DNA from: JBGVMW01 sp045125095
Lineage (GTDB): Bacteria > Bacillota > Clostridia > Lachnospirales > Lachnospiraceae
Reading direction: 5' to 3'
Assembly: GCA_045125095.1 (NCBI GenBank)
Contig: JBGVMW010000172.1
Coordinates: 1 to 28,008, forward strand
Length of the DNA: 28,008 nt
The position numbers and the translations under genes were made by a program. Below, piece after piece: positions 1 to 6,360 of this stretch (its first letter is position 1; each line of letters starts with the position of its first letter). The notes below the pieces were generated by a model, which ran no database searches, was not told the DNA's origin, and saw nothing but the letters and a program-made list of their open reading frames with translations.

Positions 1-361
1 AATTTGACGTGCTCTCGCTCCCTTCAAACGTAGCGGACACTAGGGCTGTAAAATACACAGCCCAAGTGCCGACGTTTTCAGAGGGTCACATATAGACTAT
101 GTAGCAAACAGCTATCTGTCACAAACAATTCTGACAATTCATGGGCAAGAAACGAATGATAAGTATCAATGTTTGTATCGTTAGTTTATCGCATATTTTA
201 TGTAAAAGCAATAATATGTTTTATACCATAAATGTGTTCAAATTTTATCGAATCCCTTCTGAGATTAGCAAATTACAGGATGTGTATGTATAAAATAAAA
301 AACATCGCATATTTTTGAGAAAATTTGTGCAATAATACTAGAAAAATATCGAAAAAAGTAT
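1..361. other. Non-coding region upstream of the rnf operon
   Basis: No convincing gene is seen here. The left end holds a long imperfect hairpin (26-77). The rest is AT-rich. The 12-mer ATCGCATATTTT occurs twice, at 188-199 and 304-315, and TATCG-type pentamers recur nearby. I see no Rex-type palindrome and no recognisable riboswitch. The likely roles are the end of an upstream transcription unit and regulatory DNA for rnf. Confidence 0.6.
26..77 (+). terminator. Long imperfect hairpin, possible terminator of an upstream gene
   Basis: The pairing is AAACGT/ACGTTT, CGG/CCG, CACT/AGTG and GGGCTGT/ACAGCCC, about 20 base pairs interrupted by small bulges and one A-A mismatch, around a 7-nt loop. 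It is followed by only a short T-run (TTTT). It could be a Rho-independent terminator for a gene left of the window, or a structured RNA. The short T-run makes the terminator call uncertain. Confidence 0.4.
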
Positions 362-367
362 TATAAT
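339..367 (+). promoter_or_regulatory. Candidate rnf operon promoter
   Basis: A perfect TATAAT lies at 362-367, with a weak -35 (TAGAAA, 339-344) at 17-bp spacing. The predicted start near 374 puts a 7-bp stem-loop (CATAACT 373-379 / AGTTATG 386-392, loop GTGGGG) at the very 5' end of the mRNA, where it could protect the message. The -35 is poor, so an activator or a second upstream promoter is possible. Confidence 0.5.
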
Positions 368-434
368 TGTGTCATAACTGTGGGGAGTTATGTATTCCTA
401 CTAGTAAGATAAAGTTAAGAAAGGAATCAAGAGT

Positions 435-1748
435 ATGCAAGGATTTAAGGGCGGAGTACATCCATATGAAGGAAAAGAACTGTCTAAAGATAAGCCTATC
501 AAAGCAGTCCTTCCAAAAGGCGAGCTGGTATATCCATTATCACAGCATATTGGAGCACCTGCGAAGCCTTTAGTGGCAAAAGGAGACAGGGTTTTAACAG
601 GACAAGTCATCGCAGAAGCAGGCGGTTTTATTTCTGCAAACATTCATGCATCTGTTTCCGGTACAGTTAAGGCGATTGAGCCTAGGAGAGTTGCTACCGG
701 TGACAGCGTTATGTCTATTGTAGTAGAAAATGATGGCTTATATGAGGAAGTGGAATTTCAGCCATTATCCAATTATGAGACGGCTTCTAAAGAGGAAATT
801 ATTGCAAAAGTAAAGGAAGCTGGTGTAGTCGGCATGGGTGGTGCAGGTTTTCCAAATCATGTAAAATTATCACCAAAGGAGCCGGAGAAGATTGACTATA
901 TCATTGCAAATTGCGCAGAGTGTGAGCCATATCTGACTTCTGATTATCGTAAAATGCTGGAAGAGCCGGAAAAATTAGTTGGCGGACTTAAGATTATGTT
1001 GCGTTTATTTGACAATGCTACAGCAATTTTAGGTGTGGAAGACAACAAGCCGGACTGTATTGAAAAATTACAGGAGTTAACAAAAAATGAGTCGAAAATC
1101 ACGGTAAAACCATTAAAGACTAAGTACCCACAGGGTGCAGAGCGTCAGATGATTTACGCAACTACAGGACGTAAGATTAACAGTACCATGCTTCCGGCAG
1201 ATGCTGGTTGTATTGTAGATAACGTAGATACTATAATTGCTATTTACAATGCAGTTGTGCTTGGCAAACCATTAATTGAGCGAATTGTGACCATTACAGG
1301 AGATGCTGTTGCAGATCCACGTAATTTCTGTGTACGTCTGGGAACCAATTATACAGAATTGGTAGAAGAAGCAGGTGGATTCAAAAAAGATCCGGTCAAG
1401 ATTATTTCAGGTGGTCCAATGATGGGATTTGCGATGTTTACCACCGATGTTCCGGTAATTAAGACAACATCAGCATTGCTTTGCATGACAAAAGATGAAG
1501 TTGCAGAGTATGAACCATCTGCATGTATTAATTGTGGTCGCTGCGTACAGGTATGTCCAGGACAGGTGATTCCTGCGAGATTATCTGTGTATGCAGAACA
1601 TGGTGATGCTGAGAGATTTGAAAAGGAAGACGGTTTGGAATGCTGTGAATGTGGTTGTTGTAGCTATGTATGTCCGGCAAAACGACGTCTCACCCAGTCA
1701 ATTAAGTCTATGCGAAAAATTGTATTAGCAAACAAAAGAAAGAAATAG
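435..1748 (+). CDS. rnfC: Ion-translocating ferredoxin:NAD+ oxidoreductase subunit RnfC
   Basis: RnfC is the peripheral cytoplasmic subunit of Rnf that exchanges electrons with NAD(H). It belongs to the family related to the 51-kDa Complex I subunit, with FMN and iron-sulfur cofactors. The 437-aa protein has an N-terminal barrel-sandwich-like part, a glycine-rich nucleotide-binding stretch GMGGAGFP near residue 130, and two C-terminal [4Fe-4S] motifs: C364, C367, C370, C374 and C403, C406, C409, C413, each ending CP. The ATG at 435 follows an AGAAAGGA ribosome site with about 9 nt spacing. It is the first gene of rnfCDGEAB, and the next gene starts 12 nt downstream. The identification is firm from both sequence and gene order. 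Confidence 0.96.
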   Translation: MQGFKGGVHPYEGKELSKDKPIKAVLPKGELVYPLSQHIGAPAKPLVAKGDRVLTGQVIAEAGGFISANIHASVSGTVKAIEPRRVATGDSVMSIVVENDGLYEEVEFQPLSNYETASKEEIIAKVKEAGVVGMGGAGFPNHVKLSPKEPEKIDYIIANCAECEPYLTSDYRKMLEEPEKLVGGLKIMLRLFDNATAILGVEDNKPDCIEKLQELTKNESKITVKPLKTKYPQGAERQMIYATTGRKINSTMLPADAGCIVDNVDTIIAIYNAVVLGKPLIERIVTITGDAVADPRNFCVRLGTNYTELVEEAGGFKKDPVKIISGGPMMGFAMFTTDVPVIKTTSALLCMTKDEVAEYEPSACINCGRCVQVCPGQVIPARLSVYAEHGDAERFEKEDGLECCECGCCSYVCPAKRRLTQSIKSMRKIVLANKRKK

Positions 1749-1760
1749 AGGTGAGTAGTA

Positions 1761-2705
1761 GTGAGTGAATTATTAAATGTATCATCCACGCCTCACGTGC
1801 GTGACAGAGCAACTACACAGAATATCATGCGAGATGTCTTCATTGCATTGCTTCCGGCAACCGCATTTGGCGTATATAATTTTGGCTTGCGTGCATTGGT
1901 AATTATTTTGCTTTCCGTTGCTACCTGTGTGGTATCAGAAGGGATATATCAGAAGTTAATGAAGAAAAAGGTTACTGTGAGTGATTGCAGTGCGGCAGTG
2001 ACAGGACTTTTGCTTGCGTTGAACCTGCCACATACAGTTCCGTATTGGATGCCAATACTTGGTGGAGTATTTGCTATTATCATTGTAAAGCAGTTATATG
2101 GCGGATTGGGTCAGAACTTTATGAATCCGGCATTGGCAGCAAGATGTTTCCTGTTGATTTCCTTTACTGCAGATATGACCTCCTTTACATTTGATGGAGT
2201 AACAGGAGCAACACCATTGGCAGTGTTAAAGGCAGGAGGAGAAGTCAACCTTCTTGATATGATTGTTGGTAATATTGGCGGTACCATTGGTGAAACAAGT
2301 GTAATTGCGTTAGTGCTTGGTGCCTGCTACCTGTTATTGAGAAATGTAATAGATATTACGATTCCGGCTTCTTATATTTTGACATTTGTGGTATTTATAG
2401 TATTATTTGGTGGACACGGCTTAGATGTTTCTTTTCTTATTGCTCATTTAGCAGGTGGTGGACTTATGTTAGGTGCATGGTTTATGGCAACTGACTATGT
2501 CACTTCGCCGATAACCACAAAGGGAAGAATAGTATATGGTATTTTACTCGGTATTCTGACAGGTTTGTTCCGTTTGTTTGGGCCATCGGCAGAAGGTGTA
2601 TCTTATGCGATTATCATCGGTAATCTGTTTGTACCATTGATTGAGAAATTTGTAAAAAACCGTCCTTTCGGATATGAAAAAAGCAAAGGAGGGGCAAAGT
2701 CATGA
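1761..2705 (+). CDS. rnfD: Rnf complex membrane subunit RnfD
   Basis: RnfD is an integral membrane subunit (314 aa, many hydrophobic helices) that carries a covalently bound FMN. The flavinylation motif is visible as TGATPL, with the acceptor Thr at residue 151, after FDGV. The start is GTG at 1761, chosen because TAGAGGTGA lies about 6 nt upstream and translation from here gives the expected RnfD N-terminus. The C-terminus overlaps rnfG by 4 nt (ATGA), indicating translational coupling. In the family, RnfD takes part in the electron route between RnfG and the membrane core and in Na+ or H+ translocation. Which ion this organism moves cannot be read from the sequence. Confidence 0.95.
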   Translation: MSELLNVSSTPHVRDRATTQNIMRDVFIALLPATAFGVYNFGLRALVIILLSVATCVVSEGIYQKLMKKKVTVSDCSAAVTGLLLALNLPHTVPYWMPILGGVFAIIIVKQLYGGLGQNFMNPALAARCFLLISFTADMTSFTFDGVTGATPLAVLKAGGEVNLLDMIVGNIGGTIGETSVIALVLGACYLLLRNVIDITIPASYILTFVVFIVLFGGHGLDVSFLIAHLAGGGLMLGAWFMATDYVTSPITTKGRIVYGILLGILTGLFRLFGPSAEGVSYAIIIGNLFVPLIEKFVKNRPFGYEKSKGGAKS

Positions 2706-3304
2706 ATAGCAAAATTATAAAAGATGCTGCAATTCTTACTGTGATTACTTTGGTTGCAGGTCTGTTATTGTCATTTGTTTATGAAGTTACCAAAGAGCCT
2801 ATCGCAAATCAGAATGAAATTGCAAAGCAAAAGGCTTACCAGGAAGTGTTTGCGGATGCAGACAGTTTTAAAGAAATTGAGGTGGATTTAAATAGCCTGA
2901 ATGAGCGGGTGGCTTCTGGTGGCCTGACAGCACAGACAATTAATGAAGTAGTTGGAGCCTATAAAGGTAGTGAATTGGCAGGTTATGTTATTACGGTAAC
3001 GACAGGTGAAGCTTACGGTGGTGACATTCAACTTACCGTTGGCATTCAGAATGATGGTACGGTAAATGGAATCTCTTTCTTAGCGATCACTGAGACAGCA
3101 GGTCTTGGTATGAATGCCAAAAATGATGCATTTAAGGGACAGTTTGCAGGCAAACAGGTAGAAGCATTTGCTTATACCAAAACAGGTGCATCCAGTCCGG
3201 AACAGATTGATGCGATTAGTGGTGCGACCATTACAACAAACTCTGTTGTAAATGGTGTAAATGCAACGTTGATTGCATTCCAGAATGTAGGAGGGGAGCA
3301 GTAA
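2702..3304 (+). CDS. rnfG: Rnf complex FMN-binding subunit RnfG
   Basis: RnfG is a membrane-anchored protein with one N-terminal transmembrane helix (about residues 8-27) and an extracytoplasmic FMN-binding domain. Its covalent flavin site, SGATIT, is at residues 173-178, with Thr176 as the expected FMN acceptor. The length (200 aa) is normal for the family. The start overlaps rnfD by 4 nt, and the stop overlaps the rnfE start by 1 nt (TAATG), so the D-G-E genes are translationally coupled. An ApbE-type flavin transferase is needed to load this FMN, and none is encoded in the window. Confidence 0.95.
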   Translation: MNSKIIKDAAILTVITLVAGLLLSFVYEVTKEPIANQNEIAKQKAYQEVFADADSFKEIEVDLNSLNERVASGGLTAQTINEVVGAYKGSELAGYVITVTTGEAYGGDIQLTVGIQNDGTVNGISFLAITETAGLGMNAKNDAFKGQFAGKQVEAFAYTKTGASSPEQIDAISGATITTNSVVNGVNATLIAFQNVGGEQ

Positions 3305-3993
3305 TGACTAAATGTACAGAGCGTTTATATAACGGTATTATCAAAGAAAATCCTACATTTGTTATGATGTTAGGTATGTGTCCTACTCTTGCTGTAACGA
3401 CTTCAGCAGTGAATGGTATGGGAATGGGACTTACAACAACAGCAGTTCTTGTAATGTCAAATTTGGTGATTTCACTTCTTAGAAAAGTGATTCCGGATAA
3501 GGTGCGAATCCCGGCATATATTGTTGTTATCGCTTCCCTGGTTACCATTATTGAAATGTTGCTACAGGGATTTATTCCAAGTCTGTATGATGCATTGGGA
3601 ATCTTTATTCCTCTGATTGTTGTAAACTGTATTATTTTAGGTCGTGCAGAAGCATTCGCATCAAAAAATGGTCCAATTCTCTCTGCTTTTGATGGATTAG
3701 GAATGGGATTAGGATTTACAGTGGGTCTTACCTGTATAGGTATTGTCAGAGAATTGTTAGGTGCAGGTGAAATTTTTGGTTTCCATCTGATGCCGGAAGC
3801 TTATACGCCGATTACCATTTTTATTCTGGCTCCGGGTGCCTTCTTTGTATTGGCATTCCTTGTTGCGTTCCAGAATAAAATACGCGATAAAAAAGGTGCT
3901 TCAGAAGCAGACCGTTGTGGCGGTGGTTGTGCAAGTTGTATGAATACAGCATGTGCAGGGAAAAATTTAACAGATAAGAAAGAGGAGGAGTAA
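3304..3993 (+). CDS. rnfE: Rnf complex membrane subunit RnfE with a Cys-rich tail
   Basis: RnfE is an integral membrane subunit of about six helices that pairs with RnfA. Two conserved intramembrane cysteines are visible: Cys26 in LGMCPTLA and Cys109 in VVNCIILG. In structures of the family these, with their RnfA partners, hold an iron-sulfur cluster within the membrane. After the last helix is a charged linker and a short cysteine-rich tail with C205, C209, C212 and C217 (spacing x3, x2, x4), then an acidic end. The tail is beyond the conserved core and could bind a metal or cluster, but that is inference. The ATG overlaps the rnfG stop by 1 nt. Confidence 0.94.
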   Translation: MTKCTERLYNGIIKENPTFVMMLGMCPTLAVTTSAVNGMGMGLTTTAVLVMSNLVISLLRKVIPDKVRIPAYIVVIASLVTIIEMLLQGFIPSLYDALGIFIPLIVVNCIILGRAEAFASKNGPILSAFDGLGMGLGFTVGLTCIGIVRELLGAGEIFGFHLMPEAYTPITIFILAPGAFFVLAFLVAFQNKIRDKKGASEADRCGGGCASCMNTACAGKNLTDKKEEE

Positions 3994-3996
3994 AGA

Positions 3997-4572
3997 ATGG
4001 TACAGTTAATTTTACTGGCTGTTGGAGCAGCACTTGTAAATAATGTTATCTTAAGTCAGTTCTTAGGTTTATGTCCTTTCCTCGGAGTATCTAAGAAGGT
4101 GGAAACAGCGGCAGGTATGGGAGCGGCAGTATTTTTCGTAATTACCCTGTCTTCTGCTGTAACAAGTGTAATTTACAAATTTGTGTTGGTGCCAACGAAT
4201 TTAACCTATTTGAAGACAATTGTCTTTATTTTGGTAATTGCGGCATTAGTTCAGTTTGTTGAAATGTTTTTGAAAAAAGCAATGCCGGCATTGTATAGTT
4301 CTCTCGGAGTATTTCTTCCGCTGATTACGACAAACTGCGCAGTATTAGGTACTGTTTTAACAAGTGTACAGAATAATTACAGTATTCTTGAAAGCATTGT
4401 ATATGGTGCTGCTACATCACTAGGATTTTTATTGGCTATTTGTATTATGGCAGGTATCCGTGAAAAGATTGAATACAATGATGTGCCAAAGGCATTTCAG
4501 GGAATGCCAATTGTATTAATTACAGCAGGACTTATGGCAATTGCGTTCATGGGCTTTTCAGGATTAATCTAG
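3997..4572 (+). CDS. rnfA: Rnf complex membrane subunit RnfA
   Basis: RnfA is the 191-aa membrane paralogue of RnfE and forms the pseudo-symmetric core of the complex. Cys26 (GLCPFLG) and Cys114 (TTNCAVLG) match the cysteines that ligate the intramembrane cluster. Six hydrophobic segments fit the usual topology. An AGAGGAGGAG ribosome site overlaps the rnfE stop region, and only 3 nt separate the genes. Length and motifs are ordinary for the family. Confidence 0.95.
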   Translation: MVQLILLAVGAALVNNVILSQFLGLCPFLGVSKKVETAAGMGAAVFFVITLSSAVTSVIYKFVLVPTNLTYLKTIVFILVIAALVQFVEMFLKKAMPALYSSLGVFLPLITTNCAVLGTVLTSVQNNYSILESIVYGAATSLGFLLAICIMAGIREKIEYNDVPKAFQGMPIVLITAGLMAIAFMGFSGLI

Positions 4573-4591
4573 GAAAGGGGGCAGTGTAACG

Positions 4592-5389
4592 ATGGATTTT
4601 ATGGGAATAGTAATTGCAGCACTTGTGATTGCTGTAATGGGATTAATAATCGGCTTGTTCTTAGGTGTTGCCGGAGAAAAATTCAAAGTCGAGGTAGATG
4701 AAAAAGAAGTTGCTGTCAGAGAAGCCCTTCCTGGAAATAATTGTGGTGGTTGTGGATTCCCTGGTTGTGATGGTCTGGCAAAAGCAATTGCAGCCGGAGA
4801 AGCAGCAATAGACGCCTGCCCGGTTGGTGGTGATGGTGTGTCATCTGCAATTGCGTCTATTATGGGCGTGGAATCAGGAAGCGGCAAGAAAATGGTGGCA
4901 TTTGTAAAATGTGCCGGTACCTGTGATAAGACGAACGAAGATTACAATTATTACGGTGTGGAAGATTGTTCCATGATGGCGTTTGTGCCAAATGGAGGTC
5001 AGAAAACTTGTAATTATGGTTGTTTAGGCTATGGTTCCTGTGTGAAAGCGTGTCCATTTGATGCGATTCATATTGTGGATGGTATTGCAAAGGTAGACAA
5101 GGAAGCATGTAAAGCATGTAAAAAATGTATTGCAGCATGTCCAAAGAATCTGATTGAATTAGTGCCTTATGACCAGACGCAGGCTGTACAATGTGCATCC
5201 CAAGACAAGGGACAGATTGTAAAGAAGGGTTGTCAGGTTGGCTGTATTGGTTGTACGTTATGTACGAAGGTATGTGAAAGTGGTGCCATTACAGTTGAAA
5301 ATAATCTAGCACACATTGATCCGGAAAAATGTACGAACTGTGGCAAATGTATGGAAAAATGTCCGGTTAAAATTATCAGAGCACAGTAA
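4592..5389 (+). CDS. rnfB: Rnf complex ferredoxin-docking subunit RnfB
   Basis: RnfB accepts electrons from reduced ferredoxin. It has an N-terminal membrane anchor (about residues 4-26), then the Fe-S domain with C51, C54, C59 and C76 (CGGCGFPGC...CP), followed by ferredoxin-like cysteine groups: C140/C144/C150/C154, C173/C176/C179/C183, C214/C218/C221/C224/C228 and C247/C250/C253/C257. This gives several [4Fe-4S] clusters for a long electron wire. The 265-aa length is within the family range. The ribosome site GGAAAGGGGG is about 11-12 nt before the ATG. It is the last gene of the operon, and a strong terminator starts 6 nt after its stop codon. Confidence 0.95.
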   Translation: MDFMGIVIAALVIAVMGLIIGLFLGVAGEKFKVEVDEKEVAVREALPGNNCGGCGFPGCDGLAKAIAAGEAAIDACPVGGDGVSSAIASIMGVESGSGKKMVAFVKCAGTCDKTNEDYNYYGVEDCSMMAFVPNGGQKTCNYGCLGYGSCVKACPFDAIHIVDGIAKVDKEACKACKKCIAACPKNLIELVPYDQTQAVQCASQDKGQIVKKGCQVGCIGCTLCTKVCESGAITVENNLAHIDPEKCTNCGKCMEKCPVKIIRAQ

Positions 5390-5394
5390 AGTAA

Positions 5395-5423
5395 AGGCAG
5401 GAGAGGTTCTCCTGCCTTTTGTT
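5395..5423 (+). terminator. Rho-independent terminator of the rnf operon
   Basis: A perfect 10-bp stem (AGGCAGGAGA / TCTCCTGCCT) with a 3-nt loop is followed by a T-rich tail. It lies directly after the rnfB stop. Confidence 0.92.
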
Positions 5424-5499
5424 GTCGGCCATTTTCGTACGTTGTCTACATGATTAACAGTCGTACAAATTAAAAATCCTTAAGATTTTTTGAAACAAG

Positions 5500-5528
5500 T
5501 TGACAGTCGAATTCGCATATACTATCAT
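5500..5528 (+). promoter_or_regulatory. Sigma-A-type promoter of the HD-domain gene
   Basis: TTGACA (5500-5505), a 17-bp spacer and TATCAT (5523-5528) match the consensus at 11 of 12 positions. The spacer contains an 8-bp perfect palindrome, CGAATTCG (5508-5515), which could be an operator or chance. Just upstream is an AT-rich inverted repeat (AAAATC/GATTTT). Confidence 0.82.
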
Positions 5529-5577
5529 AAATAAGAAATGTAATAAACAAAAGGGAATGAAGGTAGGAGAAGGATAC

Positions 5578-6075
5578 ATGAATCAATATTTATTGCAGGA
5601 GTCCATGAAACCGGTTATTTATGAGCTTGCCAGAGATGAAAGAATTCGTCAGATGAGTAAGTATATTCAGCATGGAAATACCACCTGCCTTAGACATTGT
5701 ATATCAGTTGCATATTGTAGTCTGTACATAGCAGAGCGATTTCATTTGAATGTTGATAAATATAGCATGGTTCGTGGAGCGCTTCTTCATGACTATTTTT
5801 TGTATGATTGGCATATGTGTAAGTTGGGGGAACTTCATGGATTTCATCATCCAAGAATTGCGTGTGAGAACGCAAAGCGAGATTTTGATTTGAACCCCAT
5901 TGAGGAAGATATTATACGAAAACATATGTGGCCGTTGACTATATTTTTACCGGCCTATTTGGAAACATGGGTGGTCAGTATGGCAGATAAATATTGTTCC
6001 ATGGCAGAGACACTTGGCAGAATTCGCTTTGCCTGTGCAAAGTTTTATGAAAAAAAACGCTGTGGTCTGAAATAA
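5578..6075 (+). CDS. Small HD-domain protein (putative phosphohydrolase)
   Basis: The 165-aa protein shows an HD-superfamily metal-binding pattern: His40, His71-Asp72 (LLHDYF), His90/His91, His116 and Asp137 (MADKY). These folds usually coordinate one or two divalent metals and hydrolyse phosphate esters or nucleotides. The substrate cannot be told from sequence. There is no membrane segment and no second domain. The ATG at 5578 was chosen because AGGAGAAGG lies just before it; the longer reading from 5500 would start inside the -35 box. The gene has its own promoter and terminator, so it is a single-gene unit and probably not part of the Rnf machinery. It has the look of a conserved Lachnospiraceae hypothetical. 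Confidence 0.8.
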   Translation: MNQYLLQESMKPVIYELARDERIRQMSKYIQHGNTTCLRHCISVAYCSLYIAERFHLNVDKYSMVRGALLHDYFLYDWHMCKLGELHGFHHPRIACENAKRDFDLNPIEEDIIRKHMWPLTIFLPAYLETWVVSMADKYCSMAETLGRIRFACAKFYEKKRCGLK

Positions 6076-6088
6076 CTGTAATAGGATG

Positions 6089-6119
6089 AGGGTGCAAGGA
6101 GGATGCACCCTTATTTTAT
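6089..6119 (+). terminator. Rho-independent terminator after the HD-domain gene
   Basis: An 8-bp stem AGGGTGCA/TGCACCCT (6089-6096 / 6104-6111) with loop AGGAGGA is followed by TTATTTTATA. The T-rich tail runs directly into the left arm of repeat element A. Confidence 0.88.
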
Positions 6120-6205
6120 ATACTAGGAAATTACAACATTTTATTGTATCATATAGTGACTGAAATTTCCTAGTATATAAAAATTTGATACGCACGAATT
6201 TGAAA
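6116..6205 (+). repeat. Dispersed palindromic element A, copy 1
   Basis: A perfect 17-bp inverted repeat (6116-6132 against 6164-6180, core TACTAGGAAATT) encloses 31 bp. It is followed by a tail, with TGATACGCACG at 6187-6197, that is also conserved in the second copy at 20859-20946. The two copies are in the same orientation and agree at roughly three quarters of positions by eye. The shape suggests a MITE-like or REP-like element that folds as RNA. No transposase is nearby. Confidence 0.8.
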
Positions 6206-6300
6206 GGAAGATTCACTGCGTGCCAAATTCGGCGCGCAAAACGTGCGAGCATAATAACTAGCTGAATTCGCGAGAGCGTGCTTGCACGCTTTGTTCTGTA
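6191..6300. repeat. GC-richer inverted-repeat stretch before the PBP gene
   Basis: CGAATTTG (6195-6202) pairs with CAAATTCG (6224-6231). Further on, AGCGTG/CACGCT (6275-6280 / 6285-6290) forms a hairpin with loop CTTG followed by TTTGTTCT. The base composition is unlike the flanks. It may be an extension of element A, a weak attenuator before the PBP gene, or both. I see no clear promoter for the PBP gene in this interval. Confidence 0.45.
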
Positions 6301-6360
6301 CTAAACAACGCAGTCAGATGAGTAAGATATCAGCTGGTCAGCACATTCAGGGAGGGGAAT

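Noticed and set aside
4564..5198. Long minus-strand open frames across rnfA-rnfB and similar ones elsewhere
   Set aside because: These are antisense shadows of genes with clear family motifs, with low-complexity or unlikely protein composition and no ribosome sites.
5500..5577. Longer N-terminus of the HD-domain protein starting at TTG 5500
   Set aside because: That TTG is the -35 hexamer of the promoter; the ATG at 5578 has a proper ribosome site.
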